A stretch of DNA of 64,000 nucleotides from Syntrophopropionicum sp964397525 (lineage in GTDB: Bacteria; Bacillota; Desulfotomaculia; Desulfotomaculales; Pelotomaculaceae), in assembly GCA_964397525.1 (NCBI GenBank), contig CAYNIY010000002.1, positions 36,097 to 100,096 on the forward strand. The letters are read 5' to 3'. The notes under the pieces are model-generated. The model did no database searches. It was not told where the DNA came from and worked only from the letters and a program-made list of their open reading frames with translations. Below, piece by piece: positions 56,728-64,000 of the stretch (the first letter of the stretch is position 1; every line of letters begins with the position of its first letter). Both the position numbers and the translations under genes were made by a program.

Positions 56728-58551
56728 ATGTCAGATAACATGTTTAGAAATATTGCCATCATTGCCCACGTCGATCACGGCAAGACCACTCTGGTGGACG
56801 CCCTGCTCAGGCAGAGCGGTATTTTCAGGGAAAACCAGCTGGTGATAGAAAGGGTAATGGACTCCAACGATCTGGAGAGGGAACGCGGCATCACCATCCT
56901 GGCCAAAAATACTTCGGTGCAGTATGAAGGGATTAAGATTAATATAGTTGATACTCCCGGACATTCAGACTTTGGCGGCGAGGTTGAGCGGGTATTGAAG
57001 ATGGTTGACGGTGTCCTGCTTTTGGTGGACGCCTTTGAAAGCACCATGCCACAGACCCGGTTTGTGCTGCGCAAGGCCATGGAATTAAATTTGAGAGCCA
57101 TTGTGGTGATCAATAAAGTAGACCGTGAAGGCGCCCGCGTTTCAGAGGTGGCAGATGAAGTCCTGGATCTGTTTATCGATTTGCAGGTAAGCGACGAACA
57201 GCTGGACTTCCCCATTATCTACACCTCTGCCAAAGAAGGGACGGCGACTACCGACCCCGCTGTGCCAGGGCAGAACATGAAGCCCCTGTTCGATGCCATC
57301 ATCAAATATATTCCCGCCCCGGCCGGCAGTGCGGACGGCCCGCTTCAGCTGCTGATCAACAACACCGAATACGATAACTTCGTGGGCCGGATGGGGATCG
57401 GGTGTTTAAAACGCGGCAGGATCACCTCCGGACAGCAGGTGAATGTAATAGAGCACAATGGAGAAATGCGCCAGGGGCGCATCGGCTCTCTTTACAAGTA
57501 CGAAGGATTGGCAAGGATAGCGGTGCAGGAAGCGCTCTGCGGTGATATCGTATCGTTTTCCGGCCTGGAAAATATTAAGATCGGCGAGACGGTTGCCTGC
57601 AAAGACCAGCCGGAACAGCTGGCTCCCATCACCGTGGATGAGCCGACCCTGAAGATGACCTTCATGGTCAATGACAGTCCTTTCGCCGGCCTGGACGGCA
57701 GGTATTTAACCTCCCGCCACCTCAGAGCCAGGCTTTTCAAGGAAATGGAGAAAAACATGAGCCTGCGGGTTGAAGAAACCGACAGCCCGGACGTCTATCA
57801 GGTCTGCGGGAGAGGAGAACTGCACCTGTCGATCCTGATCGAAAACATGCGCCGGGAAGGCTTTGAGCTGCAGGTATCGAAACCGGAAGTTATTTTCCGC
57901 TGGGACGCCGGCGTGATGATGGAACCGATCGAGCTTCTGATGGTGGACATCCCGGAAGATAAAATGGGCACGGTTATGGAAATCATTGGTGCCCGAAAAG
58001 GAGAAATGATCAACATGCACCCTCTTGGCCCGGACCAGATCAGGCTGGAATTCAAGGTTCCCGCCCGGGGGCTGCTTGGATTTCGCTCCCAGCTGCTTTC
58101 CGAGACCAGGGGCCACGGTATGATGAGCCACCTTTTCCTGGGCTACGAACCATACAAAGGGGATATCAAAGATCGTTACCAGGGCGTTCTGATCGCCTTT
58201 GAATCAGGCGAGACCAACCAGTACGGGCTGCATAACGTGCAGGACCGCGGCATACTTTTTGTCACGCCCGGCACCAGTGTTTACGAGGGCATGGTAGTGG
58301 GTGAACACTCCCGGGAACAGGACCTTGAGGTTAACGTCTGCAAGAAAAAACACCTGACCAACATGCGCTCCAGCACCTCCGAGACCACCCTGCGCCTTGA
58401 AGAGCCCAGGGTATTCAGCCTTGAAGAATCTCTGGAGTATATCGGTACGGACGAACTGCTGGAGGTCACCCCGAAAAACCTGCGCATGCGCAAAAGGGTG
58501 CTCAACAAACATGAACGCGCCAGAAGCCAGAAGAACTCCCAGCCCGCTTAA
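56728..58551 (+). CDS. typA: Translational GTPase TypA/BipA
   Basis: This 607-residue ribosome-associated GTPase has AHVDHGKTTLVDALL (P-loop), RGITILAKN (switch 1), DTPGHSDFGGEV (G3) and NKVDREGARV (G4), followed by the EF-G-like domains II, III and V and the BipA-specific C-terminal domain. It helps ribosome assembly and stress adaptation. AAGGAGGTG is 8 bases before the ATG at 56728. An in-frame upstream ATG at 56668 overlaps the promoter and is rejected. The length is normal. Confidence 0.96.
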   Translation: MSDNMFRNIAIIAHVDHGKTTLVDALLRQSGIFRENQLVIERVMDSNDLERERGITILAKNTSVQYEGIKINIVDTPGHSDFGGEVERVLKMVDGVLLLVDAFESTMPQTRFVLRKAMELNLRAIVVINKVDREGARVSEVADEVLDLFIDLQVSDEQLDFPIIYTSAKEGTATTDPAVPGQNMKPLFDAIIKYIPAPAGSADGPLQLLINNTEYDNFVGRMGIGCLKRGRITSGQQVNVIEHNGEMRQGRIGSLYKYEGLARIAVQEALCGDIVSFSGLENIKIGETVACKDQPEQLAPITVDEPTLKMTFMVNDSPFAGLDGRYLTSRHLRARLFKEMEKNMSLRVEETDSPDVYQVCGRGELHLSILIENMRREGFELQVSKPEVIFRWDAGVMMEPIELLMVDIPEDKMGTVMEIIGARKGEMINMHPLGPDQIRLEFKVPARGLLGFRSQLLSETRGHGMMSHLFLGYEPYKGDIKDRYQGVLIAFESGETNQYGLHNVQDRGILFVTPGTSVYEGMVVGEHSREQDLEVNVCKKKHLTNMRSSTSETTLRLEEPRVFSLEESLEYIGTDELLEVTPKNLRMRKRVLNKHERARSQKNSQPA

Positions 58552-58581
58552 TGCAGCTTAAATCCTTAGATGGACATTCAT

Positions 58582-58612
58582 GGGGACATTCCTCCGAAGG
58601 AGGTGTGTCCCC
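58582..58612. repeat. Dispersed repeat B, variant, after typA
   Basis: GGGGACATTCCTCC, then GAAGGAGGTGTGTCCCC. It is a looser relative of the B elements at 2792 and 50038, with the same GGGGAC...GTCCCC ends, and can form a hairpin. Confidence 0.6.
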
Positions 58613-58790
58613 TTTCCGCTGTCTGGTTACATATTACGATAAAAGCAACACCGCTGCCAGTGCCGGCACCGACTCGCCTAAATTAAACCATCCCGACTGA
58701 GTCCCTAATGCAATTATGGTTGTATACCGGCTTTTTTTGTGGCAGAATAATACAATAAGCTGAAACACACATCTGCACGAGGTGATTATC

Positions 58791-59246
58791 TTGGAAGAAC
58801 TACACACTGGAACCGGTGTGATTACCAACCGGCAGGAGCTGGAAGTCCGATGGGGTGACTGCGACGCCGCTGGAATTTTATACTACGCTAAATATTTTGA
58901 CCTGTTTACAGACGGGCGGGTAGCCCTGCTGAAACAAATAGGCATACCTTATCATCAGTTTTTTCATGACCGGGGTATTGTGGTGGTAGTACTCGAAGCC
59001 ACCTGCCGCTACAGCAAGTCATTGCACCTGGAAGAAAGATATATCATGGAGACGGCACTATCCCTTCCCAGACGCACAGGCATGGTGTTCGACTATATTA
59101 TTACCAGTGCCGGCAGCAAGCAGTTGGTTGCCGAGGGCCGGACCGCACATGCTTTTGTGGGCGATAACGGCAAGCCCTTCGACTTGAGAAAAAAGCACCC
59201 GGAAATCTGGGCCAAACTGCAGGAAAAATTTAATAATAATATATAA
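58791..59246 (+). CDS. 4HBT-family acyl-CoA thioesterase (YbgC-like)
   Basis: This 151-residue hot-dog protein has EVRWGDCDAAGILYYAKYFD, with the catalytic Asp of the 4-hydroxybenzoyl-CoA thioesterase motif, and a family-like C-terminal half. It probably hydrolyses acyl-CoAs. TTG at 58791 is the likely start, because CGAGGTGA lies 5 bases upstream. A GTG at 58782 is inside that site. It is monocistronic. Confidence 0.85.
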   Translation: MEELHTGTGVITNRQELEVRWGDCDAAGILYYAKYFDLFTDGRVALLKQIGIPYHQFFHDRGIVVVVLEATCRYSKSLHLEERYIMETALSLPRRTGMVFDYIITSAGSKQLVAEGRTAHAFVGDNGKPFDLRKKHPEIWAKLQEKFNNNI

Positions 59247-59336
59247 GGATAGCCGGGATTGTCTGTATGTTATAATATTTAATATAATTATTAACTTGCG
59301 ATGCGTTTTTTTAAGGTTTCCGGAGGAATATAACAG

Positions 59337-60095
59337 ATGAGTTTCCTGATTGGATTGTTTGCGGGGTCGTTCGGCGGGCTGGTCGGTTTAGGCGGGGGTG
59401 TAATCATGATCCCTCTGATGGATGCGATCTTGAAACTACCGCAGCTTAAAGCCCACGGCACAAGCCTGGTGGCTCTGGTGTTTACCGGGATCATGGGAGC
59501 TGTCACCTACGCCCTGAGGGGCAATGTTGATGTTATAGCTTCGGTGCTGCTGGCGTCAACCGCGATATTTACCTCCCGGGCTGGCGCGCGTTATGCCAGC
59601 GCCCTTCCCGAATGGAAGTTAAAGAAGTATTTCGGCATATTTATGATCATGATCACCATACTCCTGCTGATGAAGCCATACCTGCACTCAAATGCCGGGG
59701 CAGGCGAGGTACAGCTCTGGATTAAAGTAATTGTTCTCTTGCTGACCGGTGTTATTACCGGCTTTCTTTCCGGCATGATGGGAGTCGGCGGAGGCACAAT
59801 CATGGTACCGGCAATGGTCCTGTTGGCTGGTTTCACCCAGCATACCGCCCAGGGCAGCTCCCTGCTGGCTATGGTTCCTTCCGGGGGGGTAGGAGCACAT
59901 ACCCACTGGCGCCTGGGAAATGTAGACACCCGGGTACTGGTTGGGCTGATACCAGGCATTCTCATCGGCACTTTCATCGGCGGCAGCCTGGCCCATTTCA
60001 TATCGGAAGACACCCTGCGGATAATATTTGCCGCGGTGCTGGTATGGACAGGGGTAAGGTATTTAAGGGCGTCTGCGCCCCAAAAAGGTAAATAG
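59337..60095 (+). CDS. TauE/SafE-family sulfite/organosulfonate exporter-like protein
   Basis: This 252-residue membrane protein has about seven to eight helices in two repeats. GGLVGLGGGVIMIPLM and SGMMGVGGGTIMVPAM are the duplicated motif, one in each half. TauE/SafE members export small sulfur anions or other solutes; the substrate here is not established. CGGAGG precedes the ATG by 10 bases. It is followed by the CBS gene after 36 bases, so they may be linked. Confidence 0.9.
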   Translation: MSFLIGLFAGSFGGLVGLGGGVIMIPLMDAILKLPQLKAHGTSLVALVFTGIMGAVTYALRGNVDVIASVLLASTAIFTSRAGARYASALPEWKLKKYFGIFMIMITILLLMKPYLHSNAGAGEVQLWIKVIVLLLTGVITGFLSGMMGVGGGTIMVPAMVLLAGFTQHTAQGSSLLAMVPSGGVGAHTHWRLGNVDTRVLVGLIPGILIGTFIGGSLAHFISEDTLRIIFAAVLVWTGVRYLRASAPQKGK

Positions 60096-60131
60096 CACTG
60101 CATTAATATAAACTAAAAAGAGGTGAGCACC

Positions 60132-60593
60132 ATGCTAGCAAGGGAGATCATGAATAAGTATGTGATCATTGTCCAGGAGGATTCATCCATTGAAGAGACA
60201 GCCAGGATTTTAACAGAAAACAACATTTCAGGCGCGCCTGTGGTCAACAAGGATGGGAAAATCGTGGGCATGGTTACTGAAGGGGACCTGCTGCACCAGG
60301 ATACAAACCCCAGGGCCCCGGCTTTTCTGAGCATCCTTGGCGCTTTTATCTACATCGAAGGCATTGACAGGTACCGGGATGACTTTAAAAAGCTGGCCGC
60401 CACCACCACATCCGAAATTATGACCAAAGATTTAATCACTGTCAGCGGGGATGTCGAAATAGAATACGTGGCAGAGTTGATGGTCAAACACGGCATCAAG
60501 CGGGTGCCGGTAGTTGAAAATGATATAATTATTGGCATTATCAGCCGCGCTGACATCATTAAGACAATGGCCAGCAAGGCAAAAACAAGCTAA
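60132..60593 (+). CDS. CBS-domain pair protein
   Basis: This 153-residue protein has two CBS motifs: VQEDSSIEETARILTENN with VVNKDGKIVGMVTEGDLL, and VSGDVEIEYVAELMVKHG with IIGIISRADIIKTMA. The pair usually binds adenosyl nucleotides as an energy or regulatory sensor. ATG at 60132 is chosen because AGAGGTG is 6-7 bases upstream; a GTG at 60123 lies in that site. The close position after the TauE gene suggests it may regulate the transporter. Confidence 0.88.
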   Translation: MLAREIMNKYVIIVQEDSSIEETARILTENNISGAPVVNKDGKIVGMVTEGDLLHQDTNPRAPAFLSILGAFIYIEGIDRYRDDFKKLAATTTSEIMTKDLITVSGDVEIEYVAELMVKHGIKRVPVVENDIIIGIISRADIIKTMASKAKTS

Positions 60594-60657
60594 AAGCATG
60601 TCCTTCTTTCCTCAATAGTCAAACCACAGATCTTGCTATAATGTGCGGATTATTAAA

Positions 60658-60688
60658 GGCGTGCCGGGGGATCTCCACCCGGCACGCC
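60658..60688. terminator. Bidirectional terminator
   Basis: An 11-base stem GGCGTGCCGGG/CCCGGCACGCC with a 9-base loop, flanked by AAA on the left and TTTT on the right. It lies between the convergent CBS and yitT-type genes. Confidence 0.88.
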
Positions 60689-60695
60689 TTTTGGT

Positions 60696-61595
60696 TTATT
60701 TTTTACGGGTAAAGCCTTTCCCCATGACCTCAACAGTCTCTGTAATAAAAATAAAGGCGTCCCTGTCGATCTCAAGAACAATTTCCTTGAGCTTTGCCAG
60801 CTCATAGTGGCCGACAACACAGTTAATCAGGTGTTTTGGTTCACCGGTATAAGCGCCGTGTCCTTCCAGGAAGGTAGCGCCCCGGTCAATTTCATTCATG
60901 ATCCGCTCTGCGATTTCACCGCTTTTTTCAGAGATAATGGTTACAGACTTATTGCGGTTGAGCCCTTCAATTACCGTATCAGTAACCCTGGCGCCAACCC
61001 ACATGCTGATGGCTGTATACAGCGCAATTCTCAAATCGAAGAAGAACAGGGAAAGCGCCAGCACTGCTATGTTACAGTAAAAGTTTGTGGCCCCTACAGA
61101 AATATTTTTCTTTTTCTTCATGATGATGGCCGCAATGTCCGTGCCGCCGGTAGACGCGCCTAATTTGAAGATCATACCGCCGCCGATGCCGCCCACAACG
61201 CCGGAAAAAACCGATGCCAGAAAGATATCGATCGCGGGAACCGGGATATAGGGAGCCGAAAGCGGCAGCGCTGCGATCACCACCGCCGTCCCAACCATGC
61301 TGTACAGCATTAATTTCCAATCAAGCGCCTTGATCCCCCACAGGAATATAGGGACATTTAAAATGAATATGCCCAGGTACAAAGGAAAACTGTATAAGTA
61401 ACTCCCCATCAGGGCCAAACCGGAAATCCCGCCGGATAGCAGTCCATAGGGAATCACGAAGGCATTAAAGGCAACAGCTATCAGGGCGGCGCCGATGGTA
61501 ATGCCGGCTAATTTCCTGAGTATTTTAAAGGCGATTTTCATCATCGCGGCCACACTTGTTTTAGCTTTTTTCGTTTCTTTATCAATCTCAGCCAT
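60696..61595 (-). CDS. YitT-family membrane protein (copy 2)
   Basis: This 299-residue protein has about five helices and the C-terminal DUF2179 domain (ATFLEGHGAYTGEPKHLI). It differs from copy 1 at 38436 mainly in the loops, but keeps SGGISGLALMGSYLY and FKLGASTGGTDIAA. Function unknown. The N-terminus has a Lys-rich stretch (DKETKKAKTSV) before the first helix. Confidence 0.88.
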   Translation of the reverse strand: MAEIDKETKKAKTSVAAMMKIAFKILRKLAGITIGAALIAVAFNAFVIPYGLLSGGISGLALMGSYLYSFPLYLGIFILNVPIFLWGIKALDWKLMLYSMVGTAVVIAALPLSAPYIPVPAIDIFLASVFSGVVGGIGGGMIFKLGASTGGTDIAAIIMKKKKNISVGATNFYCNIAVLALSLFFFDLRIALYTAISMWVGARVTDTVIEGLNRNKSVTIISEKSGEIAERIMNEIDRGATFLEGHGAYTGEPKHLINCVVGHYELAKLKEIVLEIDRDAFIFITETVEVMGKGFTRKK

Positions 61596-61632
61596 TTTAA
61601 CCTCTACCTATCCTAAAAATAAATATCAAGTA

Positions 61633-61735
61633 ATGTCATCCTGAGCAGCAGCGAAGGATCTTAAATCAAGATTCTTCACTGCGTTCAGAATGACATTAAT
61701 AATGGTTTTCATCCTTTAATGGACGCCTTGCAGCG
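61633..61735. repeat. Dispersed repeat C, long form
   Basis: ATGTCATCCTGAGCAGCAGC and the opposite arm ending CAGAATGACAT, then ATGGTTTTCATCCTTTAATG and GACGCC. Closely matches the copy at 45056-45160, including the right-hand flank. Confidence 0.8.
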
Positions 61736-61775
61736 ACAAGGTTGTCTATTTGTGAAAAACCTGAAAAAATAAACT

Positions 61776-61798
61776 GCTCCCACAACAGGGGAGCTTTT
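61776..61798 (+). terminator. Orphan terminator-like hairpin
   Basis: GCTCCC/GGGAGC stem, 6-7 base loop, then TTTT. No plus-strand gene ends within 1 kb without its own terminator. It may be a remnant, or end a short untranslated RNA. Confidence 0.4.
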
Positions 61799-61893
61799 CT
61801 ATTCGAGCATTAACTACAGTCCCACTCCAATATTACTATCCAGGCATTTTATTTTCAATGGTTATATCTGCAAAACATTCTGACATGAAAATG

Positions 61894-61922
61894 TTGACAG
61901 TAATAGTGTTATAGTGTACTAT
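61894..61922 (+). promoter_or_regulatory. Promoter of the GntR/ABC operon
   Basis: Consensus TTGACA, 17-base spacer, TACTAT. Almost perfect vegetative promoter, about 45 bases before the first start codon. Confidence 0.85.
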
Positions 61923-61935
61923 ATATCTAATACAC
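61914..61935 (+). promoter_or_regulatory. Candidate GntR operator over the -10 box
   Basis: A 22-base near-palindrome: GTGTACTATATATCTAATAC with final AC. 18 of the 22 bases are symmetric, with outer arms GTGTA and TACAC. It covers the -10 element, as expected for repression by the GntR protein encoded by the second gene of the operon. Confidence 0.7.
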
Positions 61936-61968
61936 ATGTTTCAATTAATTTGAGGGGGATTGAACAAA

Positions 61969-62748
61969 ATGAACGCCTGTTTAAACCTATTGCGCAAGGA
62001 ATACCGCATGACCCGGAATGCCGCTCTCCTGACATTGGCCATTTTAATCATCGGAGGCCTCTGGCTGGTCTACCTGTCATACCGTTACAATATCGGTATT
62101 GTTTTGGCGCCGGCAGGCATGCTCCTGGCGATCCTGCCGTTTTATCCGGCCATGTATATCCTTAAAAGCCTGGCCTGGGAATGGAAAGTAACACCCCACC
62201 TCTGGCTGCACTGCCCCCAGCCGGCCTGGATGCTTTTGTTGGCCAAGCTGGGGATTGCCCTGCTGCAGATGCTGGTGATCATTGCCCTAGCAGCGGGACT
62301 GCTGCTGCTTGGGATTTATATCAATCCTCACCCGGAGCAGCTGGGAGGCTATAGTATTTCATCCCTGCTCTCCCTCGTTGTGGAGGCTGGTTTTTACGCC
62401 GCGGCTTTTACTGTCGCTGCCGGCATCTACATCGGCGCCTGGGCCGCACTGATCTCAGTGGCGAATGCTCTGGCCGGAAACATTTTAGGCCGGTTCCGCT
62501 GGCTGGCCGGCCTCGCCGTTTTCGCCACGGCGACAATTGGGTTCGGCCAGCTGCAGCAGACTTTAATTTTTAAACAGATCACCCACTGGGGACTGATCAA
62601 TATTGGATTGCATAATCTCCCCCAGGCACCCCGGGCAGACATCATCGCCAGCCAGCTTTTTGCCGGTGAAATACTGTTCTATATTCTCCTGACCGCTGGT
62701 TTAATCGCCCTGTCAGCCTGGCTGATTGACCACAAGATAGAGGTGTGA
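61969..62748 (+). CDS. ABC transporter membrane protein
   Basis: This 259-residue membrane protein has six or so helices (ALLTLAILIIGGLWLVYL, VIIALAAGLLLLGIYI and others) and an N-terminal amphipathic start (LNLLRKEYRMTRN). It looks like the permease of an ABC-2-type exporter working with the ATPase two genes downstream. I cannot name its substrate. ATG at 61969 has GAGGGGG nine bases upstream; a TTG at 61960 is closer to it but less likely. Confidence 0.75.
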   Translation: MNACLNLLRKEYRMTRNAALLTLAILIIGGLWLVYLSYRYNIGIVLAPAGMLLAILPFYPAMYILKSLAWEWKVTPHLWLHCPQPAWMLLLAKLGIALLQMLVIIALAAGLLLLGIYINPHPEQLGGYSISSLLSLVVEAGFYAAAFTVAAGIYIGAWAALISVANALAGNILGRFRWLAGLAVFATATIGFGQLQQTLIFKQITHWGLINIGLHNLPQAPRADIIASQLFAGEILFYILLTAGLIALSAWLIDHKIEV

Positions 62749-62751
62749 TAT

Positions 62752-63141
62752 ATGAGCCAAGCATTTAATAATACCCAACCTATCTACCTGCAGATTCTGC
62801 AGCGCCTCTGCCGGCAGGTCGTCCGAGGTGAAATTGAGGCAGGAGACAAACTGCCCTCGGTACGGGAGATGGCCCTGCATATCGGGGTGAATCCAAATAC
62901 TGTACAAAGGGTTTATGGTGAGCTGGAACGCCTGGAAATTATCGAAACCAGGCGCGGCCTGGGCTCTTTTATCACAGAAAATGAAATCCGCCTGGCCCAA
63001 CTGCGTGAAGAATTGAAAGGCGAGCAGATCGGCAGCTTCATCAAAGACATGGAGGAAACGGGCTTTACCGGGGAAGAGATCCTGGAAGGCGTGCGCAGTG
63101 CGCTGTTTAATAATAAAGGGGAAAGAGGAGTTCAATCATGA
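62752..63141 (+). CDS. GntR-family regulator (YtrA type)
   Basis: This 129-residue regulator has an N-terminal winged helix: QPIYLQILQRLCRQVVRGEI with LPSVREMALHIGVNPNTVQRVYGEL, the GntR DNA-binding helices. The C-terminal part is short (about 50 residues), as in the YtrA subfamily, which often controls neighbouring ABC operons. GAGGTG lies 6 bases before the ATG. The stop overlaps the ATPase start (ATGA). Confidence 0.9.
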   Translation: MSQAFNNTQPIYLQILQRLCRQVVRGEIEAGDKLPSVREMALHIGVNPNTVQRVYGELERLEIIETRRGLGSFITENEIRLAQLREELKGEQIGSFIKDMEETGFTGEEILEGVRSALFNNKGERGVQS

Positions 63142-63857
63142 CCAACTGCATTGTAAAATTTACAGGCGTGACCAAAAAATACCTGAGACAGGCAGCTTTA
63201 AACAATGTCAGCTTCGACCTGCCGCAGGGTAAAATAACAGCGCTGGTGGGGCCAAATGGCAGCGGCAAATCCACGATCCTGAAACTGATCGCCGGCCTGG
63301 CCCATCCCAGCCAAGGCTCGGTAACCGTTCATGGCAAAACCGCGCATCGCCGCATCGCCGGGGAAGTAGCCTACCTTTCAGAGATGGACACCTTATACCC
63401 TTTCTTTACCGTAGAGGAGACCATCAGGTTTAACGCAGGACTTTTTGCTGATTTTGATGTGCAAAAAGCCCAGGAAATCCTCGGCTTCATGCAGCTTGAA
63501 CACGATAAAAAAGTCAGGCATCTTTCCAAAGGCAACCGCGGCAGGTTAAAAATTCTGCTGGTCCTTGCACGCCGGGCGCCGCTAATCCTGATGGATGAAC
63601 CCCTGGCCGGGCTCGATCCCCTGGTGCGGGACTCTATCATCAAATCCATGATTTCCTACCTTGACCTGCAGCAGCAGACAGTATTCATGTCGACTCATGA
63701 AGTATCCGAAGTGGAGCCGGTGCTGGATATGGTTGTTTCATTGCACGAAGGCGAGATCATGGGCTTTGAGGAAGTGGAAAACATCCGGGAAAAATACGGC
63801 CTGAGCCTGGTGGACTGGATGAAAGAATCGATTCAAAACAAGGAGGCGCGCATATGA
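63138..63857 (+). CDS. ABC transporter ATP-binding protein
   Basis: This 239-residue ATPase has Walker A GPNGSGKST, signature LSKGNRGRLKILL (a variant of LSGGQ), Walker B LILMDEPLAGLD and switch His in STHEV. The LSKGN variant is usual in exporter-type ATPases such as those of YtrB. It partners with the membrane protein at 61969 under GntR control. The stop overlaps the following CoA-transferase start. Confidence 0.88.
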   Translation: MTNCIVKFTGVTKKYLRQAALNNVSFDLPQGKITALVGPNGSGKSTILKLIAGLAHPSQGSVTVHGKTAHRRIAGEVAYLSEMDTLYPFFTVEETIRFNAGLFADFDVQKAQEILGFMQLEHDKKVRHLSKGNRGRLKILLVLARRAPLILMDEPLAGLDPLVRDSIIKSMISYLDLQQQTVFMSTHEVSEVEPVLDMVVSLHEGEIMGFEEVENIREKYGLSLVDWMKESIQNKEARI

Positions 63858-64000
63858 ACGAAACTTTGCAGGGCATAAAGGTGCTGGACTTCACTCATGT
63901 CGCCTCCGGGCCAATGTGCACCATGCTCCTCGGTGACCTGGGTGCGGAAGTGATAAAAATCGAAACCCCCTCAGGCGACCTGGGGCGTGTCCTCGGCCCG
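63854..64000 (+). CDS. CaiB/BaiF-type CoA-transferase (3' end beyond window)
   Basis: The first 49 codons are present; the rest is cut by the window edge. The product starts MNETLQGIKVLDFTHVASG and has PMCTMLLGDLGAEVIKIE, then SGDLGRVLGP, the conserved N-terminal motif of class III CoA-transferases. These move CoA between acids, such as carnitine, formate or bile acid derivatives. The ATG overlaps the ATPase stop (ATGA) and follows AAGGAGG. The acid substrate cannot be told from this part. Confidence 0.9.
   Translation, partial: MNETLQGIKVLDFTHVASGPMCTMLLGDLGAEVIKIETPSGDLGRVLGP

Larger units (their letters stand above)
61596..61968. other. Divergent intergenic region with repeat and promoter
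   Basis: 373 bases between the YitT gene and the GntR/ABC operon. It contains the long repeat C copy (61633-61735), an orphan hairpin (61776-61798), a promoter (61894-61922) and a near-symmetric operator (61914-61935). No protein gene. Confidence 0.6.

Noticed and set aside
1..64000. CRISPR arrays, tRNA or rRNA genes, insertion sequences
   Set aside because: I looked for regularly spaced direct repeats, tRNA T-arm patterns and transposase motifs and saw none. A covariance-model scan could still find something I missed.

Overview
The window is most consistent with the chromosome of an anaerobic Gram-positive bacterium of the Clostridia, probably a Desulfotomaculum/Pelotomaculum-like Peptococcaceae member. 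The evidence is the oxygen-independent (cbi) cobalamin pathway, a rubrerythrin, an FprA-type flavodiiron protein, strong AGGAGG-type ribosome binding sites, frequent GTG and TTG starts, YitT-family membrane proteins and a TRAP transporter. The genus is inferred from gene content only. I found no rRNA, tRNA, CRISPR array, transposase or prophage gene. A run of exactly 100 N at 48117-48216 marks an assembly gap, so linkage of the left 48 kb to the right 16 kb is not proven.

Layout. 0-7 kb: FmdB-type zinc ribbon (cut by the edge), a TIGR04076 protein, a first HDAC-family deacetylase, an MFS transporter, TrpF, a large unknown protein that resembles the accessory module of Mrr-type restriction proteins, a CxxCxxCC protein, rubrerythrin and a GGCT-like protein. 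7-10 kb: an NMT1/SsuA-type ABC importer with a cupin. 10-11.4 kb: a Sir2 deacetylase and an unknown protein. 11.4-15.1 kb: a TPP-riboswitch operon for thiamine-precursor uptake and TPP formation (MTH1187-type thiamine-binding protein, permease, binding protein, ATPase, ThiN). 15.1-17.1 kb: TPP-dependent 2-oxoacid dehydrogenase E1 beta and alpha without E2 or E3. 17.2-28 kb: a cobalamin-riboswitch operon, cbiC-D-E-L-F-G-H-(J-X)-M-N-Q-O-A, ending in a clean terminator.

28-40 kb: DedA protein, DHA2-type MFS exporter, DUF4912 and DUF5655 proteins, a DUF362 ferredoxin-like protein, YjbQ, cysteine synthase, a PaaG-like crotonase, a eukaryotic-type hexokinase, a second HDAC-family protein, YitT and a secreted cyclophilin. 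40-48 kb: a TRAP transporter, a PAS-GGDEF protein, a DUF169 protein, TatA, a lipoprotein and an MBL hydrolase. After the gap, 48-64 kb: IlvD, two small unknown genes, a bactofilin-like membrane protein, a redox and repair group (flavodiiron protein, CoA-binding protein, MsrB, MsrA), TypA, a 4HBT thioesterase, TauE/SafE, a CBS protein, a second YitT and a GntR-controlled ABC operon that runs into a CaiB/BaiF CoA-transferase gene cut by the window edge.

Functionally, two vitamin systems dominate. Thiamine salvage feeds TPP, which the adjacent E1 enzyme would use, and cobalt uptake plus anaerobic corrin synthesis are co-regulated by B12. Several families of short dispersed palindromic repeats lie between genes, twice as composite clusters with the same unit order. 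The most interesting leads are the orphan Mrr-associated-like protein, the CbiJ-CbiX fusion together with the missing cbiT and the reduced CbiG, a likely CTG start in the DUF362 gene, a near-symmetric operator over the GntR promoter, and a hairpin with a U-tract in the TRAP leader. I did not find an obviously new multi-gene defence or mobile system.
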